From Thermomicrobium sp. 4228-Ro (GTDB lineage Bacteria > Chloroflexota > Chloroflexia > Thermomicrobiales > Thermomicrobiaceae), in assembly GCF_026241205.1 (NCBI RefSeq), contig NZ_JAPFQM010000001.1, positions 1,488,001 to 1,552,000 of the forward strand: a stretch of DNA of 64,000 bases, given 5' to 3'. Positions 11,432-22,086 of this stretch are shown here, one piece after another (position 1 is the first letter of the stretch; the number at the start of each line of letters is the position of its first letter). The position numbers were made by a program, and so were the translations under genes. Under the pieces are notes generated by a model. The model worked only from the letters and a program-made list of their open reading frames with translations, searched no databases and had not been told where the DNA came from.

Positions 11432-14400
11432 GTCCCTTCCTGAGCCCGGAGAAGTTCGAGCACGCCGCGCAAGGGAATCGCGAGCCAGTCGGGGCGGTGC
11501 CCGAGTTCGTAGCGGATCTCGTAGATCGCTTTGTCCATGAGATACGCCTCGAGCAGAATGGCGAGCTGCGCCGGGTCGCTGGGCAGCAGCGGCGTGCCAG
11601 TGAGCTCGTGCAGGTATCCCTGCAGGAAGACCGCTGCGACCCAGCCGTACCAGAACCGGAGCCAACCCTCTGCCCGGGCGACGTCGGGGAGCAGGCCGCG
11701 TTCGTGCTGCTCGAGCAAGGTCGTCGAGGCAGCGTAGTGGAACGAGCGGAGCATTCCGGCCACGTCGAGGATGGGCGAACGCTTGAGTCGTCGCTCGCTG
11801 AGCGGTCGGGCTGGCTCCCCCTCGAAGTCGATGAGGACGAAGTCGCGGCCGGTATAGAGCACCTGCCCGAGATGGTAGTCACCGTGACAACGCGTGCGTT
11901 GGGCAGGGAGCAGCCCATGCAAGAGCCGCTGGTACACGTGTACGATTCCGCGCTCTCGCTCGAGCACTGCCTCGGCATCGCGACGAACGGCTTCCGGCAA
12001 CTGCTCGAGCTGATTACGGAGCTGGCCGAGCGTCTGGAGGAGCTGGCTGCGCATCGCCTGGTACAGCGAGCGTTGGTAGAGCATCGAGAACGGCTCGGGC
12101 GCGAACGCGGGATCATCCGTCAAGCTGGCGAGTGCCCGGTGCAACTGGGCCGTGCGCTGGCCGAGGAGATGCGCCGCTTCGACATACGTGTCGATCAGCT
12201 CGTAGGCCACCTCCGGTGGCGTCTCCTGGGCGCGTGCCAGCAGTGACGCGGCATCGAGGGCGAGGCGAGGTGGCTCCTCGCCGTGCGCGAGAGCACGTTC
12301 GAGGAAGCCGGTCAGTTCGTCGAGCGTGTACTGCCAGGTGTCGCCCTCGTTCGGCACGTAACCGACCAGCACTCCCAGGGTCATCGTCTCGCCCTGATGG
12401 GACTGATACTCGAGGCTGCCGGCCAGTGGTGGCACGTGTGGGAAGCCGAGCCGTTCGCTCAACGCCCGCTCCATCTCGAGTTCTGGGTTCGGTCCCGGCT
12501 CCACGCGCCGGTAGAGTTTGAACAGCACACGCTCCGGGAAGATTACCGAGGTATTGCTCTGCTCGGCGCGACCGAGTACCGGCTCGGGGAGCTGAGCCGC
12601 GGGCCCGAGCAGGCGTCTGTAGGCACTGGTCGGAGACGCGAGAATCGTTCCGCCTTGTCCCCGGAAGCGGCGCCGTCGACCGATCGCTTCGACGAGCCCA
12701 CGCACGAAATCGGGGACGGCGAGCGCATCGACGAGCAGCGCTTCCTCGCCACCCGGCATCCCGCGCGCGATCACCGCGTGCGGTGTCCGCTCGATGGTCT
12801 GTTCGGCTCGGTCACCACGAACGAGCGCGAGAGGCAGCACGTACAGGTCTGGATCGCCTTCGGTGTACTCGACCTGAACGAGCGTGAACAGTGCCGACTG
12901 GCCGTCGATTGCGATCGGTACCTGTTCGGTCACACGCACCTGCTTGACGCGGCGTGCTTTGCCAGCGAACCAGCGTCGTGCGCGCAGGTAACGTGGCAGG
13001 TGGCTTTCCAAGGCCCGCTGCGCGCTCCCGAGCTCGATCAGGCCGTCCCGCTCGCGAACGGGGACCATCGGCAACTCGCTGGTCGTGATGACGAGTGGCT
13101 CTTCACCGGCGCGCGGGCGCTCCAGGCTGAACCAGTAGAAGCTGTGTGGCCCGAGCGTGATACGATACGGCTCCTCGCCGATCATCGGGAACTCGACGCG
13201 ACCGAAGAGCTCGACTGGGATGAGTCCGCGGTAGGCGGCCAGGTCGAGTTCGGCCCACTGGACGAAGCGGGAGAGGTTGGCGACGACGAGAATCGTTTCC
13301 TGCTCGTAGCGCCGGACGTAGGCGAGCACTTTTCGGTTCTCGACCGGGATCAGCTCGAAACTGCCGCGCCCGAAGGCCTTGAACTGCTTGCGCAGTGCGA
13401 TGAGGCGCTTCATCCACCAGAGCAACGAGTGCGGGTTGGCTTGTTGCGCCTCGACGTTGACCGCCTCGTAGTGGTACTCGGCATCGACGATGACCGGGAG
13501 GTACAGGCGCTGCCGCGGAGCGGTCGAAAAGCCGGCGTTACGGTCAGCACTCCACTGCATCGGCGTGCGCACCCCGTTGCGGTCGCCGAGGTACACGTTG
13601 TCGCCCATCCCGATCTCGTCACCGTAATAGATCACGGGGGTACCGGGGAGCGAGAACAGCAACCCGTTCATCAGCTCGATCCGGCGCCGGTTGTTGCCGA
13701 GCAGTGGCGCCAGGCGCCGGCGAATGCCGAGGTTGATCCGGGCGACCGGGTCACGGGCGTAGACCCGGTACATGTAGTCGCGCTCTTCGTCGGTCACCAT
13801 TTCGAGCGTGAGCTCGTCGTGGTTGCGCAAGAAGAGGGCCCACTGGGCCGTTTCCGGAATCGGCGGTGTTTGCGAGAGGATATCGACGATCGGGAAGCGG
13901 TCTTCCATGCGGATGGCCATGAAGAGTCGCGGCATCAGCGGAAAGTGAAAGGCCATGTGGCACTCGTCACCGTCACCGAAGTAGGCGACGGCATCTTCCG
14001 GCCACTGATTCGCCTCGGCCAGCAGCATGCGGTTCCGGTAGCGGCTGTCGACGTAGCGGCGGAGTTCCTTGAGGAACGCGTGGGTTTCCGGCAGGTTCTC
14101 GCAGTTCGTCCCCTCTCGCTCGTAGAGATAGGGCACCGCATCCAACCTCATCCCGTCGACGCCCAGCCGCATCCAGAAGTCGACGACGCGGAGGATAGCG
14201 CGGCGGACGGCTGGGTTGTCGTAGTTGAGGTCCGGTTGATGCGAATAGAACCGGTGCCAGTAGTAGGCTTTGGCGATCGGATCCCAGGCCCAGTTCGACG
14301 TCTCGAAGTCCTTGAAGATGATGCGTGCTTCCTTGTACTTCTCTGGGGTGTCGCTCCAGACGTAAAAGTTCCGCCAGACGCTGCCCGGGGCGGCCCGACG

Positions 14401-14796
14401 AGCGCGCTGGAACCAGGGATGCTGGTCGGAGGTGTGGTTGAGGACCAGCTCGGTGATGACCCGGATCCCGCGTCGGCGCGCCTCCCGGATGAACTCCTTG
14501 ACGTCCTTCAGCGTCCCGTACGCCGGATGGACGTCGGTGTAATCAGCGATGTCGTAGCCATCGTCGCGCAAGGGTGAGGGATAGAAGGGCAGGAGCCAGA
14601 CGGCCGTGATGCCCAAATCCTCGAGATAGTCCAGTTTCTGCGTGAGCCCGGGGAAGTCACCGATACCGTCCCCGTTGCTATCGTAGAATGCCCGCACGTG
14701 CAGCTCGTAGATGATCGCGTCCTTGTACCACAGCGGATCATCGGGCAATTCCGGTGCCGGAGCAGTTCGTCTTCGCTCAGCGACCTTGACGGCCAT
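11428..14796 (-). CDS. treS: Trehalose synthase fused to maltokinase (TreS-Pep2)
   Basis: Bifunctional protein of about 1122 residues. The N-terminal half is a GH13 trehalose synthase (trehalose/maltose interconversion), with nucleophile Asp in [14 protein letters not shown], Glu in [13 protein letters not shown] and Asp in [13 protein letters not shown]. The C-terminal half, from about residue 590, is a maltokinase with a phosphotransferase-like active site ([12 protein letters not shown] and [13 protein letters not shown]), which makes maltose-1-phosphate from maltose and ATP. The product is the substrate of GlgE, encoded just upstream. ATG 14796 follows GAGGGG at a suitable distance; a GTG at 14808 that overlaps the glgE stop is an alternative. 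Confidence 0.95.
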   Translation of the reverse strand: MAVKVAERRRTAPAPELPDDPLWYKDAIIYELHVRAFYDSNGDGIGDFPGLTQKLDYLEDLGITAVWLLPFYPSPLRDDGYDIADYTDVHPAYGTLKDVKEFIREARRRGIRVITELVLNHTSDQHPWFQRARRAAPGSVWRNFYVWSDTPEKYKEARIIFKDFETSNWAWDPIAKAYYWHRFYSHQPDLNYDNPAVRRAILRVVDFWMRLGVDGMRLDAVPYLYEREGTNCENLPETHAFLKELRRYVDSRYRNRMLLAEANQWPEDAVAYFGDGDECHMAFHFPLMPRLFMAIRMEDRFPIVDILSQTPPIPETAQWALFLRNHDELTLEMVTDEERDYMYRVYARDPVARINLGIRRRLAPLLGNNRRRIELMNGLLFSLPGTPVIYYGDEIGMGDNVYLGDRNGVRTPMQWSADRNAGFSTAPRQRLYLPVIVDAEYHYEAVNVEAQQANPHSLLWWMKRLIALRKQFKAFGRGSFELIPVENRKVLAYVRRYEQETILVVANLSRFVQWAELDLAAYRGLIPVELFGRVEFPMIGEEPYRITLGPHSFYWFSLERPRAGEEPLVITTSELPMVPVRERDGLIELGSAQRALESHLPRYLRARRWFAGKARRVKQVRVTEQVPIAIDGQSALFTLVQVEYTEGDPDLYVLPLALVRGDRAEQTIERTPHAVIARGMPGGEEALLVDALAVPDFVRGLVEAIGRRRRFRGQGGTILASPTSAYRRLLGPAAQLPEPVLGRAEQSNTSVIFPERVLFKLYRRVEPGPNPELEMERALSERLGFPHVPPLAGSLEYQSHQGETMTLGVLVGYVPNEGDTWQYTLDELTGFLERALAHGEEPPRLALDAASLLARAQETPPEVAYELIDTYVEAAHLLGQRTAQLHRALASLTDDPAFAPEPFSMLYQRSLYQAMRSQLLQTLGQLRNQLEQLPEAVRRDAEAVLERERGIVHVYQRLLHGLLPAQRTRCHGDYHLGQVLYTGRDFVLIDFEGEPARPLSERRLKRSPILDVAGMLRSFHYAASTTLLEQHERGLLPDVARAEGWLRFWYGWVAAVFLQGYLHELTGTPLLPSDPAQLAILLEAYLMDKAIYEIRYELGHRPDWLAIPLRGVLELLRAQEGT

Positions 14797-14804
14797 CGTG
14801 CCCC

Positions 14805-16826
14805 TCACTCGTAGTACTCGAAATCATGTTCGGTGCGGACCCGTTGCCGGACCAGAAAGATGTGGGCCGGCATGACGTGCGGGTCGAGTTCGACGTAATT
14901 GTGCGTACCGTGCCAGATGTAGCGCTCGTCGGTCAGGAGGTCGTGCACCTGATAGGGCACATCCTGCGGGAGGCCGAGCGCAGCGAGATCGAGCGTCACC
15001 CACCCGGCATGGCGATGGTGCGGGTCGAGGTTCACGACGGTGATGATGACATCGCGCTTGTCGAGGCTCGTCTTCGAGTAGGCGATCAGTTGCTCGTTAT
15101 CGACCGGATGGAAGCGGAGTGTCCAGTCCTGCTGGAGCGCGGGATGCTCGCGCCGGATCCGGTTGACGCGCGCGATGACCGGTGCGATCGAGTGCGGTGC
15201 ATCGAGTTTCCAGTGCCGGATTTCGTATTTCTCGGAATTCAGGTATTCCTCGCTCCCCGGCGCGAGCGGTGTCGCTTCGCACAGTTCGTACGGTGGGCCG
15301 TAGATCCCGTAACTCGCTCCCAGGGTGGCGGCCAGGATCAGACGGATGAGGAAAGCCGGTCGACCACCGGTCTGGAGGTACTCGGTCAGGATATCGGGCG
15401 TATTCGGCCAGAGGTTGGGACGGAAGAACTCGCGGACTTCGGTCTGCGTCAGCTCGGTGAAGTACGACTCGAGCTCGTGCTTCGTGTTGCGCCAGGCGAA
15501 GTAGGTGTACGACTGGGTAAAGCCGAGCTTCGCGAGGTGGTACATCACCTTGGGGCGGGTGAACGCTTCCGAGAGGAAGATCACTTCCGGATAGTCGCGC
15601 TTGATCTCCCCGATCAACCACTCCCAGAAGGCGAACGGTTTGGTATGCGGGTTGTCGACGCGAAAGATGCGGATCCCCTGCTCGATCCAGAACCGAACGA
15701 TCCGCAAGAGTTCCAGCCAGAGTTCACGCCAGGCTGGTGATTCGAAGTCGAAGGGATAAATATCCTGGTACTTCTTCGGTGGGTTCTCGGCGTACTGGAT
15801 CGTCCCGTCTGGCCGCTTGCGGAACCATTCCGGATGCTCACGCACATAGGGGTGATCCGGCGAGCACTGGAAGGCCAGGTCCATCGCGATTTCGATCCCG
15901 TACTCACGTGCTCGCGCGACGAATGCCCGGAAATCCTGGAGCGTGCCGAGTTGTGGATGGATCGCGTCATGTCCGCCCTCTTCGCTGCCGATCGCCCAGG
16001 GGCTGCCCGGGTCGTCGGGCCCGGCCACGAGACTGTTGTTCTTCCCCTTCCGGTGCGTCTTCCCGATCGGATGGATCGGCGGAAGATACAGTACGTCGAA
16101 GCCGAGTTCAGCGATATGCGGGAGCCACTGCTCGCAGTCTCGGAATGTCCCGTGTCGGCCCGGCTCCGGAGAGCAAGAACGGGGGAAAAGCTCGTACCAG
16201 GTACTGAAGCGGGCGCGCTCGCGGTCGACGATGACACGCAGGACGCGCGGGTAGCTGACCGCGAAGGGGCGCGGATCGACTCGTCGCATCCGTTCGGTGA
16301 GATCGGGATGGAAAGCCAGCTCCGCCGCGTCGGGGCCGGTACGGAGTTGGCCTGCGATCGTGCGCAGCCAGTGCGCCTCCGCTTCCGGTGCGTGCTCGGC
16401 GTAGGCCTCGATGAGTTCGGCGCCAATCGACAGGTCGACGGTCACGTCCTGGCTGGCCTCGAGACGCTTGCGGAGGTCTCGTTGCCAGGTCGCGAAGCGA
16501 TCGATCCAGGCGACTGCCGTGTAGTGCCAGACGCCGAGTTCGCTCAGGACGAAACGAGCCTGCCAGCGGTCGTTGGTCAGGAACGTGAACGGCACTTCCT
16601 GCCACTCGGTCTGCCCCGGTCCCCGGTAGCGGAGTACTGCTGCGATCGCGTCGTGCCCATCGGCGAAGATATCCGCTTCGACAGTCATCTCGTCGCCGAC
16701 GATCCGCTTCACAGCGAAGCGCCCGCAATCGATCTCGGGTAGCAAGCGCGCGATGACGACGCGCTGCCGGCCTTCCTCCGGCAATCGTGCCTGCATTTCC
16801 AAGACGCTCGCTCTGGTTTCGGTCAC
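14805..16826 (-). CDS. glgE: Alpha-1,4-glucan:maltose-1-phosphate maltosyltransferase GlgE
   Basis: Extends alpha-1,4-glucan by two glucose units from maltose-1-phosphate. The 673 residues have an N-terminal beta/helical domain and a GH13_3 barrel with family signatures: [18 protein letters not shown] near residue 250, nucleophile D391 in [12 protein letters not shown] and acid/base E420 in [12 protein letters not shown] 16826 is preceded by GGGGGG at four bases. It is the first gene of the operon. The order glgE, treS-maltokinase, malQ, glgB puts all steps from trehalose to branched glucan in one transcript. No separate glgC/glgA is seen in the window. Confidence 0.96.
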   Translation of the reverse strand: MTETRASVLEMQARLPEEGRQRVVIARLLPEIDCGRFAVKRIVGDEMTVEADIFADGHDAIAAVLRYRGPGQTEWQEVPFTFLTNDRWQARFVLSELGVWHYTAVAWIDRFATWQRDLRKRLEASQDVTVDLSIGAELIEAYAEHAPEAEAHWLRTIAGQLRTGPDAAELAFHPDLTERMRRVDPRPFAVSYPRVLRVIVDRERARFSTWYELFPRSCSPEPGRHGTFRDCEQWLPHIAELGFDVLYLPPIHPIGKTHRKGKNNSLVAGPDDPGSPWAIGSEEGGHDAIHPQLGTLQDFRAFVARAREYGIEIAMDLAFQCSPDHPYVREHPEWFRKRPDGTIQYAENPPKKYQDIYPFDFESPAWRELWLELLRIVRFWIEQGIRIFRVDNPHTKPFAFWEWLIGEIKRDYPEVIFLSEAFTRPKVMYHLAKLGFTQSYTYFAWRNTKHELESYFTELTQTEVREFFRPNLWPNTPDILTEYLQTGGRPAFLIRLILAATLGASYGIYGPPYELCEATPLAPGSEEYLNSEKYEIRHWKLDAPHSIAPVIARVNRIRREHPALQQDWTLRFHPVDNEQLIAYSKTSLDKRDVIITVVNLDPHHRHAGWVTLDLAALGLPQDVPYQVHDLLTDERYIWHGTHNYVELDPHVMPAHIFLVRQRVRTEHDFEYYE

Positions 16827-16930
16827 ATGACCCCCCAGGATCGGTTCTCGACATTTTCGAGCCTACTCTACTCGACGCGGTACGCTTGGTGCCGAGAGAT
16901 GGTGGCAGAGAACGGAGGGATCGACAACCG
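16827..16930. promoter_or_regulatory. Divergent intergenic region between glgE and the phosphoesterase gene
   Basis: This 104-base gap must hold the start signals of the minus-strand glucan operon and may hold those of the plus-strand phosphoesterase/mreD operon. A short inverted repeat, CTCGA-5-TCGAG, lies at 16847-16861 and could be an operator. TAGAGT on the minus strand (near 16867-16872) is a possible -10 for glgE, but no convincing -35 is visible. Confidence 0.4.
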
Positions 16931-17689
16931 ATGCGTGTCGCAGTCATATCCGATACGCATGGGAACCTCCCGGCGCTCGAGGCTGTCCTAGCCGAACTCG
17001 ACCAACTCGGCCCCGAGCGGATCGTCATGGCTGGTGACTTCGCCTTCGGCGGTCCTTGGCCAGCCGAGTGTATCGAAGCGATCCGGCAGCGCGGCATCCC
17101 GGCTGTCCGCGGCAATACCGACGAGTTCCTGGTGGAGGTCGCGACCGGCGGAGCGCGGCCGGCCCAGGTCGATGATCCCCGCCTCCGGCATCTCGACAAC
17201 CCGGCGCTGGCCGAGCGCTATCGCTGGTGCGCGGCACGGCTGTCCGCCGATGCTGTCGCGTACCTGGCTGACCTGCCGCTGCGCTACACGGTGCCGGCAC
17301 CCACCGGTGCCGCGCTCACGGTCGTCCATGCCACGCCCTGGAGCGCCCATCCAGTCATCGCACCACCCTCCGCACCGCGCGAACAGATTCAGGAACTTCT
17401 TGACCGGGCCGGTGGTGCCGCGCTGGCCTACGGTCACATCCATCTCCAGGCACAGTGGCGACTCGACGGCCGGCTGGTCGTGGCAGTCGGGAGCGTGGGG
17501 CTCCCGTTCGATGGGGACCAGCGGGCCGCCTACGCGCTCCTGACCTGGGACGGGACACGGTGGGAAGTCGAGTTCCGTCGCGTGTCCTATCCGGTCGAGC
17601 GAACGATCGCTGCCTTGCGGACGAGCGACATGCCCGGTGCGGAGGTACAGGTGCGCGTCCTGGAAACCGCGCGGCCGCCGGGGACGTGA
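16931..17689 (+). CDS. Calcineurin-like metallophosphoesterase (YfcE/MJ0936 type)
   Basis: Predicted cytosolic phosphodiesterase or phosphatase of 252 residues. Metal-ligand motifs are seen in order: VAVISDTHGNLPAL (D-x-H, residues 4-17), MAGDFAFGGP (GD near 36), RGNTDEF (GN-D near 61), VVHATPW (H near 134) and YGHIHLQ (GH-x-H near 166). ATG 16931 starts exactly at the conserved beta strand. Substrate is unknown. It is followed after 55 bases by mreD and may be cotranscribed with it. Confidence 0.88.
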   Translation: MRVAVISDTHGNLPALEAVLAELDQLGPERIVMAGDFAFGGPWPAECIEAIRQRGIPAVRGNTDEFLVEVATGGARPAQVDDPRLRHLDNPALAERYRWCAARLSADAVAYLADLPLRYTVPAPTGAALTVVHATPWSAHPVIAPPSAPREQIQELLDRAGGAALAYGHIHLQAQWRLDGRLVVAVGSVGLPFDGDQRAAYALLTWDGTRWEVEFRRVSYPVERTIAALRTSDMPGAEVQVRVLETARPPGT

Positions 17690-17744
17690 GGTCGGGCGTG
17701 GTAGGATTGCCGCGAAGGCAGTCGCGGGGTTGGGGTGTGACCTG

Positions 17745-18239
17745 GTGCGGCAGCTGGTGATCGCGATCTTCTTGCTCAGCGCCGCTGCACTCGAGGTGCT
17801 GGTTCTGCCGCGCTCGGCACCGTACGGACTGTTCCCGGACCTCGTTCTGGGCGTCGTGCTCGTGGCGAGTGCTGTCGAAGGCCTGCGAACGGGTCTCCTG
17901 TGGGCGGCACTCGGCGGGCTCTCGCTCGACCTCCTCGCAGCGCACCCGTGGGGAGCACATGTCCTGGCATTGTTGCCAGCCGCGGCCGTGGGCGCCGCAG
18001 CGCGACGGGGCATGTACCGCAGCGCGGTCCTGCCGCTCATGGGTTTCGTCGGCCTCGTCACCGTGCTCTACCGTGTTCTCTTGACGCTCGTGCGCTGGCC
18101 AAGCGAGGCGGACGTCTGGGTCGATGCGGCGATCACGGCGATCCTCGTCGGTCTTCTCAACATGATGACGGTCCCACTCGTTTACGGCGTCATCGCGCTC
18201 TTCGGACGTGTGGGGGTTGGCCGTGCGCGCGCGAACTAA
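17745..18239 (+). CDS. mreD: Rod shape-determining membrane protein MreD
   Basis: Integral membrane protein of the elongation complex. The 164 residues are almost all hydrophobic, with about five membrane segments and the MreD-like stretch FPDLVLGVVLVASAVEGLRTG followed by GLSLDLLAAHPWG. GTG 17745 is used; TTG 17730 in the same frame is possible. It overlaps mrdA by 17 bases. Identification rests on topology, length and its place directly before PBP2, since MreD is poorly conserved. It is separated from mreBC by murT-gatD and the glucan operon. Confidence 0.85.
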   Translation: MRQLVIAIFLLSAAALEVLVLPRSAPYGLFPDLVLGVVLVASAVEGLRTGLLWAALGGLSLDLLAAHPWGAHVLALLPAAAVGAAARRGMYRSAVLPLMGFVGLVTVLYRVLLTLVRWPSEADVWVDAAITAILVGLLNMMTVPLVYGVIALFGRVGVGRARAN

Positions 18240-20478
18240 GCGACGCTGGCTCGATCTCCCAGCCCCCAAGTCGATCGCGCCGCCGGTCGAGCCGGAACCG
18301 GTGCGAGACGAGCTGCTCACCCGTCGCGTCTTTCTCCTGCGGAGTGCGATGGTACTCGGTTTCGGCGCAGTCCTGGCCAAGCTCGGTTTCATGCAACTCC
18401 GCGAGCGACCGCGCTACCAGCAGGCAGCGCAGGGAAGCATGGTGCGCTTCGAGCCGTTGCGCGCGCCGCGCGGCCTCATCCTCGATCGGAACGGCGAGGT
18501 GCTCGCGCGCAACCGGCGCAGCTGGACCGTCTGGCTGGTGCCGGCCGACCTTCCCGAGGACGAGGCAGAACGGCAACTCGTTCGCCAGCAACTCATCACC
18601 GCACTGGCACTGGATGACCTCGTGGTCGTGCACCGCCCAGCCCTGCCGCTCGGTCACGAGCGGGAGATCCTCGATCAGCTGGCGGCGTTGCTCGGTACCT
18701 CAGGCTCAGAGGTGGCGGGAACGGTTTTCGGCGCTCCGAAGGATCAGCAGTACGTCATCGTGCGCGAGAAGCTCCGTCCCGCGGAAGCCCGGGCGCTGGC
18801 CGAGGATGTCAAGCGACTGCCAGGTGTGCATGTGCTCAACCGCTTCGACTATGTCCTCCTGGCGGCTCCAGGCAGCGCCGTTCCGGTCGCACTGGCGGAA
18901 GACGTCCCGCGCGAGCTGGCTTTGACACTGGCAGCCAATCCGACGGCGCTGCCTGGCGTGCGGGTGACCGACGACACGCTGGTGCGCGAGTATCCGGCTG
19001 GCCCCGAGTTCTCGCATATCCTCGGGTACGTCGGCCCGATCACGGGCGAGGAGTACGAGGCAGCCGGTGGCGACAGCCCGGCGAATCCGTATCGCCCGGA
19101 CGACCGGGTGGGACGCGGTGGGGTCGAGCAGGCAATGGAGGAGGCGCTGCGTGGCCAGCACGGTGGCCGTTGGGTGCAAGTCGATGCCCGAAATGTCGTC
19201 GTCGGCGAGCTGCCGGAGCGGCGGCGCGACCCGGTGCCTGGCCTCACGGTCGTCCTGACGATCGACGCCACGCTTCAGCGTGCCGTGACGCAGGCGCTCG
19301 CCGAAGGAATCGCGGCGGCCGATCGAGCAGCACGCGAGCAGGGACGTGATCCGGTCGGCTCCGGTGTGGCGATCGTCCTCGACCCCCGCTCGGGCGAAGT
19401 GCTCGCCCTGGTCTCGCTGCCGACCTACGACAACCAGCGGTTCATCCGCGGGCTGAGTCAGGCCGAATACGACGCGCTCCTGAACGACCCGTTCCACCCC
19501 CTCGTCAACTTCGCGATCAGCGGCGAGTTCCCTCCCGGCTCCACCGTGAAGCCGCTGCTCGCTTGTGCTGGCCTCCAGGAAGGTGTGATCTCGACCGAGA
19601 CGACGTATACCTGCCGGGGATCGATCCGGGTGCCGACCGTCTGGGACGAGCAGGGTGGGAACACCTACGTCTGCTGGCTGGCGACTGGACACGGTGCCGT
19701 CAGCGTCCTGGACGGCATCGCGCAGTCGTGCAACGTGTTCTTCTACAACGTCGGGGCACCTGGGCAAGTGCCCGAGGGAGGAACCGAGCCCCTGCACTAT
19801 TACATCCCCGGTGATCCCGACAAGCACTATTTCGAGGGACTCGGGATCGAGCGGATCGAGCGCTACTTGCGCGACGTGTTCGGCTTCGGCCAGCCGACAG
19901 GGATCGAGCTGGCTGGCGAAGCCGATGGACTCGTGCCGAATCCGCGCTGGATGTTCCAGACGTTGCGGGAGTACTGGTCGGTCGGAGATACTATAAACGT
20001 CTCCATCGGCCAGGGGCACCTGGCCTGTACGCCGTTGCAGCTGGCCTGTGCATTGGCCGCGATCGCCAACCGGGGGGCGTATTATCGACCACGGATCGTC
20101 AGGGAACTCCGCGACGCGGCTGGGCAGCTAGTGCGACGGTTCGAACCTGAGCTGGTGCGCGAGCTCGCGATCGCACCCGAGCATCTGGAGACCGTACGTC
20201 GTGGCATGCGACGTACGGTGACCGACGGCACGGCGAAAGGGAAGTTCGTGCGGACGGGTGACGACATCCCGATCGCTGGAAAGACCGGTACCGCTGAGTA
20301 CGGGGAGGCGGAAAACGGCCGGTACAAGAAGTCACATGCCTGGTTCGCAGCCTTCGCACCGTACGATGACCCCGAAGTGCTTGTCCTCGTCCTGATCCGC
20401 GACGGCGGCGAGGGTGCGACGTTCGCCGTCCCGGTTGCCGATCGGATCCTCGCCACCTATTTCGGACGCGCGCCCTGA
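18223..20478 (+). CDS. mrdA: Penicillin-binding protein 2, elongation transpeptidase
   Basis: Class B PBP that crosslinks peptidoglycan during cylinder growth. About 751 residues: a short cytoplasmic tail, one membrane anchor (about residues 35-55), a dimerisation/pedestal domain, then the transpeptidase with S440 in PPGSTVKPLL (SxxK), S502 in IAQSCNVFFYN (SxN) and K687 in AGKTGTAEYG (KTG). GTG 18223 has GGGGG seven bases upstream and is preferred; GTG 18208 is in the same frame. Overlaps mreD and is followed 30 bases later by minC. No rodA lies next to it; the only SEDS protein in the window is in the dcw cluster. Confidence 0.94.
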   Translation: MRARTKRRWLDLPAPKSIAPPVEPEPVRDELLTRRVFLLRSAMVLGFGAVLAKLGFMQLRERPRYQQAAQGSMVRFEPLRAPRGLILDRNGEVLARNRRSWTVWLVPADLPEDEAERQLVRQQLITALALDDLVVVHRPALPLGHEREILDQLAALLGTSGSEVAGTVFGAPKDQQYVIVREKLRPAEARALAEDVKRLPGVHVLNRFDYVLLAAPGSAVPVALAEDVPRELALTLAANPTALPGVRVTDDTLVREYPAGPEFSHILGYVGPITGEEYEAAGGDSPANPYRPDDRVGRGGVEQAMEEALRGQHGGRWVQVDARNVVVGELPERRRDPVPGLTVVLTIDATLQRAVTQALAEGIAAADRAAREQGRDPVGSGVAIVLDPRSGEVLALVSLPTYDNQRFIRGLSQAEYDALLNDPFHPLVNFAISGEFPPGSTVKPLLACAGLQEGVISTETTYTCRGSIRVPTVWDEQGGNTYVCWLATGHGAVSVLDGIAQSCNVFFYNVGAPGQVPEGGTEPLHYYIPGDPDKHYFEGLGIERIERYLRDVFGFGQPTGIELAGEADGLVPNPRWMFQTLREYWSVGDTINVSIGQGHLACTPLQLACALAAIANRGAYYRPRIVRELRDAAGQLVRRFEPELVRELAIAPEHLETVRRGMRRTVTDGTAKGKFVRTGDDIPIAGKTGTAEYGEAENGRYKKSHAWFAAFAPYDDPEVLVLVLIRDGGEGATFAVPVADRILATYFGRAP

Positions 20479-20508
20479 TGGGTGAGGAACAGCGAGAGAG
20501 GGGCGGTC

Positions 20509-21216
20509 ATGCTGGATGGAGAACGACTGGAGGCAACCGTACGCGTCCGCGGTACGCAGGACGGCGTGCGACTCGTCTTGCCGCGTGGCGTCCCGTTCCC
20601 GTCGGTGCTGGCGCACGTTCACGACGTCCTGGATGCCCGGGCAGCGTTCTTCCGGGGGGCTGCGCTCGTCCTCGACTTTTCCGAGCGTGAGCCGGTACTG
20701 GAAGAGATCGTCGCGCTGCAGCACCTGCTCGACTCGCGTGGCGTGCGGATCCAGGCGGTCAGTGCGGAGACAGCCGAGTACCGGGAGCGGCTCGCCCGCT
20801 GGGGATTCCGCACCGAGCCAGGCGAGCCGTCGCGTCGCCTGCGGCTGGTCGAGCCGAGCGGTGAGGAGGGGCCGGACGGTGCAGCGACCTACGTCCGGCG
20901 CACCTTGCGCTCCGGCATGAGCGTGGAGGCACCAGGGCACCTCGTCCTCATCGGTGACGTCAACCCTGGGGCACTCGTCGTCGCCGGTGGTGACGTGCTG
21001 GTATGGGGAGTCGTCCGGGGAACCGTACACGCTGGGCGCAACGGGGACACCGAAGCGGTCATCGCGGCGTTGCGGCTGGCACCGATGCAGTTGCGAATCG
21101 CGCATCTGGTCGCGCGAGCACCCGATCGCGGTGCACAGCTCCTGGATGGGCCAGCGCTCGCGCACGTCGTCGATGGGCAGATCGTGATCGAACCGTGGCG
21201 GATCGAACGCCGGTAG
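20509..21216 (+). CDS. minC: Septum site-determining protein MinC
   Basis: Inhibitor of FtsZ assembly that is brought to the membrane by MinD. About 235 residues. The C-terminal half shows the right-handed beta-helix of MinC (RRTLRSGMSV, GHLVLIGDVNPGALVVAGGDVLVWG, RGTVHAG), and the N-terminal half matches the FtsZ-interacting domain in length. ATG 20509 has AGGGG six bases upstream and is preferred to GTG 20482. Lies between mrdA and minD in one operon. Confidence 0.93.
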   Translation: MLDGERLEATVRVRGTQDGVRLVLPRGVPFPSVLAHVHDVLDARAAFFRGAALVLDFSEREPVLEEIVALQHLLDSRGVRIQAVSAETAEYRERLARWGFRTEPGEPSRRLRLVEPSGEEGPDGAATYVRRTLRSGMSVEAPGHLVLIGDVNPGALVVAGGDVLVWGVVRGTVHAGRNGDTEAVIAALRLAPMQLRIAHLVARAPDRGAQLLDGPALAHVVDGQIVIEPWRIERR

Positions 21217-21240
21217 TCCATGGCCAGCAGGAGGGGTGCG

Positions 21241-22065
21241 GTGGAGGAGCAGCAGGATCGCAATGGTCGCGTCATCACCATCACTTCCGGTAAGGGGGGC
21301 GTTGGCAAAACCACCACGACGGCCAATGTCGGCGCGGCCCTAGCTGCCCGCGGCAAGTCGGTCGTGCTGGTCGATGCCGATATCGGGCTGCGCAATCTGG
21401 ATATCGTGCTCGGTCTAGAGAACCGCATCGTCTACGACATCGTGGACGTCGTCGAGGGACGCTGCCGCCTGCGGCAGGCGCTCATCCGTGACAAGCGGCT
21501 GGCTAACCTGGCTCTGATCCCAGCGGCGCAGACGCGGGACAAGGAAGCAGTCTCCCCCGAGCAGATGAAGGAGCTGTGCCGTGAGCTGCGGCAGCAGTTC
21601 GACTTCGTGCTGATCGATTCGCCGGCCGGGATCGAACGGGGATTCCGCAACGCGATCGCCGGTGCCGATGAGGTGCTGGTGGTGACGAATCCGGAGGTTT
21701 CAGCAGTGCGTGACGCCGACCGGATCGTCGGGTTGGTCGAAGCGGCTGAACTGCCGCCGCCGCGGCTCATCGTCAACCGGATCGATCCGGAACTCGTCCG
21801 GCGCGGCGACATGCTCTCGGTCGAGGACGTGCTCGAGATCCTGGCGATCCCGCTGATCGGTGTGGTGCCGGCTGACGAGTCGATCGTGACCGCGACCAAT
21901 CGTGGCGAGCCGGTCGCGCTCGATCCACAGTCGCGGGCCGGCCAAGCCTTCCGCGACATCGCGGCTCGCCTGCTTGGTGAAGACGTTCCCTTCCAACCGC
22001 TCGAGCTCCCGGACGGTGTCTGGCGACGCATGTTGCGGGCGCTCGGCTTCGGCGGTCGGTCCTAG
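21241..22065 (+). CDS. minD: Septum site-determining ATPase MinD
   Basis: Membrane-cycling ATPase that recruits MinC and is released by MinE. About 274 residues. The deviant Walker A motif SGKGGVGKTTTTANVGAAL, the DADIGLRNLDIVLGLENR motif and the DSPAGIERGF Walker B region are all present. The C-terminus WRRMLRALGF can form the amphipathic membrane-targeting helix. GTG 21241 follows AGGAGGGG at about five bases and is preferred to ATG 21220. Confidence 0.96.
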   Translation: MEEQQDRNGRVITITSGKGGVGKTTTTANVGAALAARGKSVVLVDADIGLRNLDIVLGLENRIVYDIVDVVEGRCRLRQALIRDKRLANLALIPAAQTRDKEAVSPEQMKELCRELRQQFDFVLIDSPAGIERGFRNAIAGADEVLVVTNPEVSAVRDADRIVGLVEAAELPPPRLIVNRIDPELVRRGDMLSVEDVLEILAIPLIGVVPADESIVTATNRGEPVALDPQSRAGQAFRDIAARLLGEDVPFQPLELPDGVWRRMLRALGFGGRS

Positions 22066-22086
22066 AAGACGGGGGAGGACGGAGGA

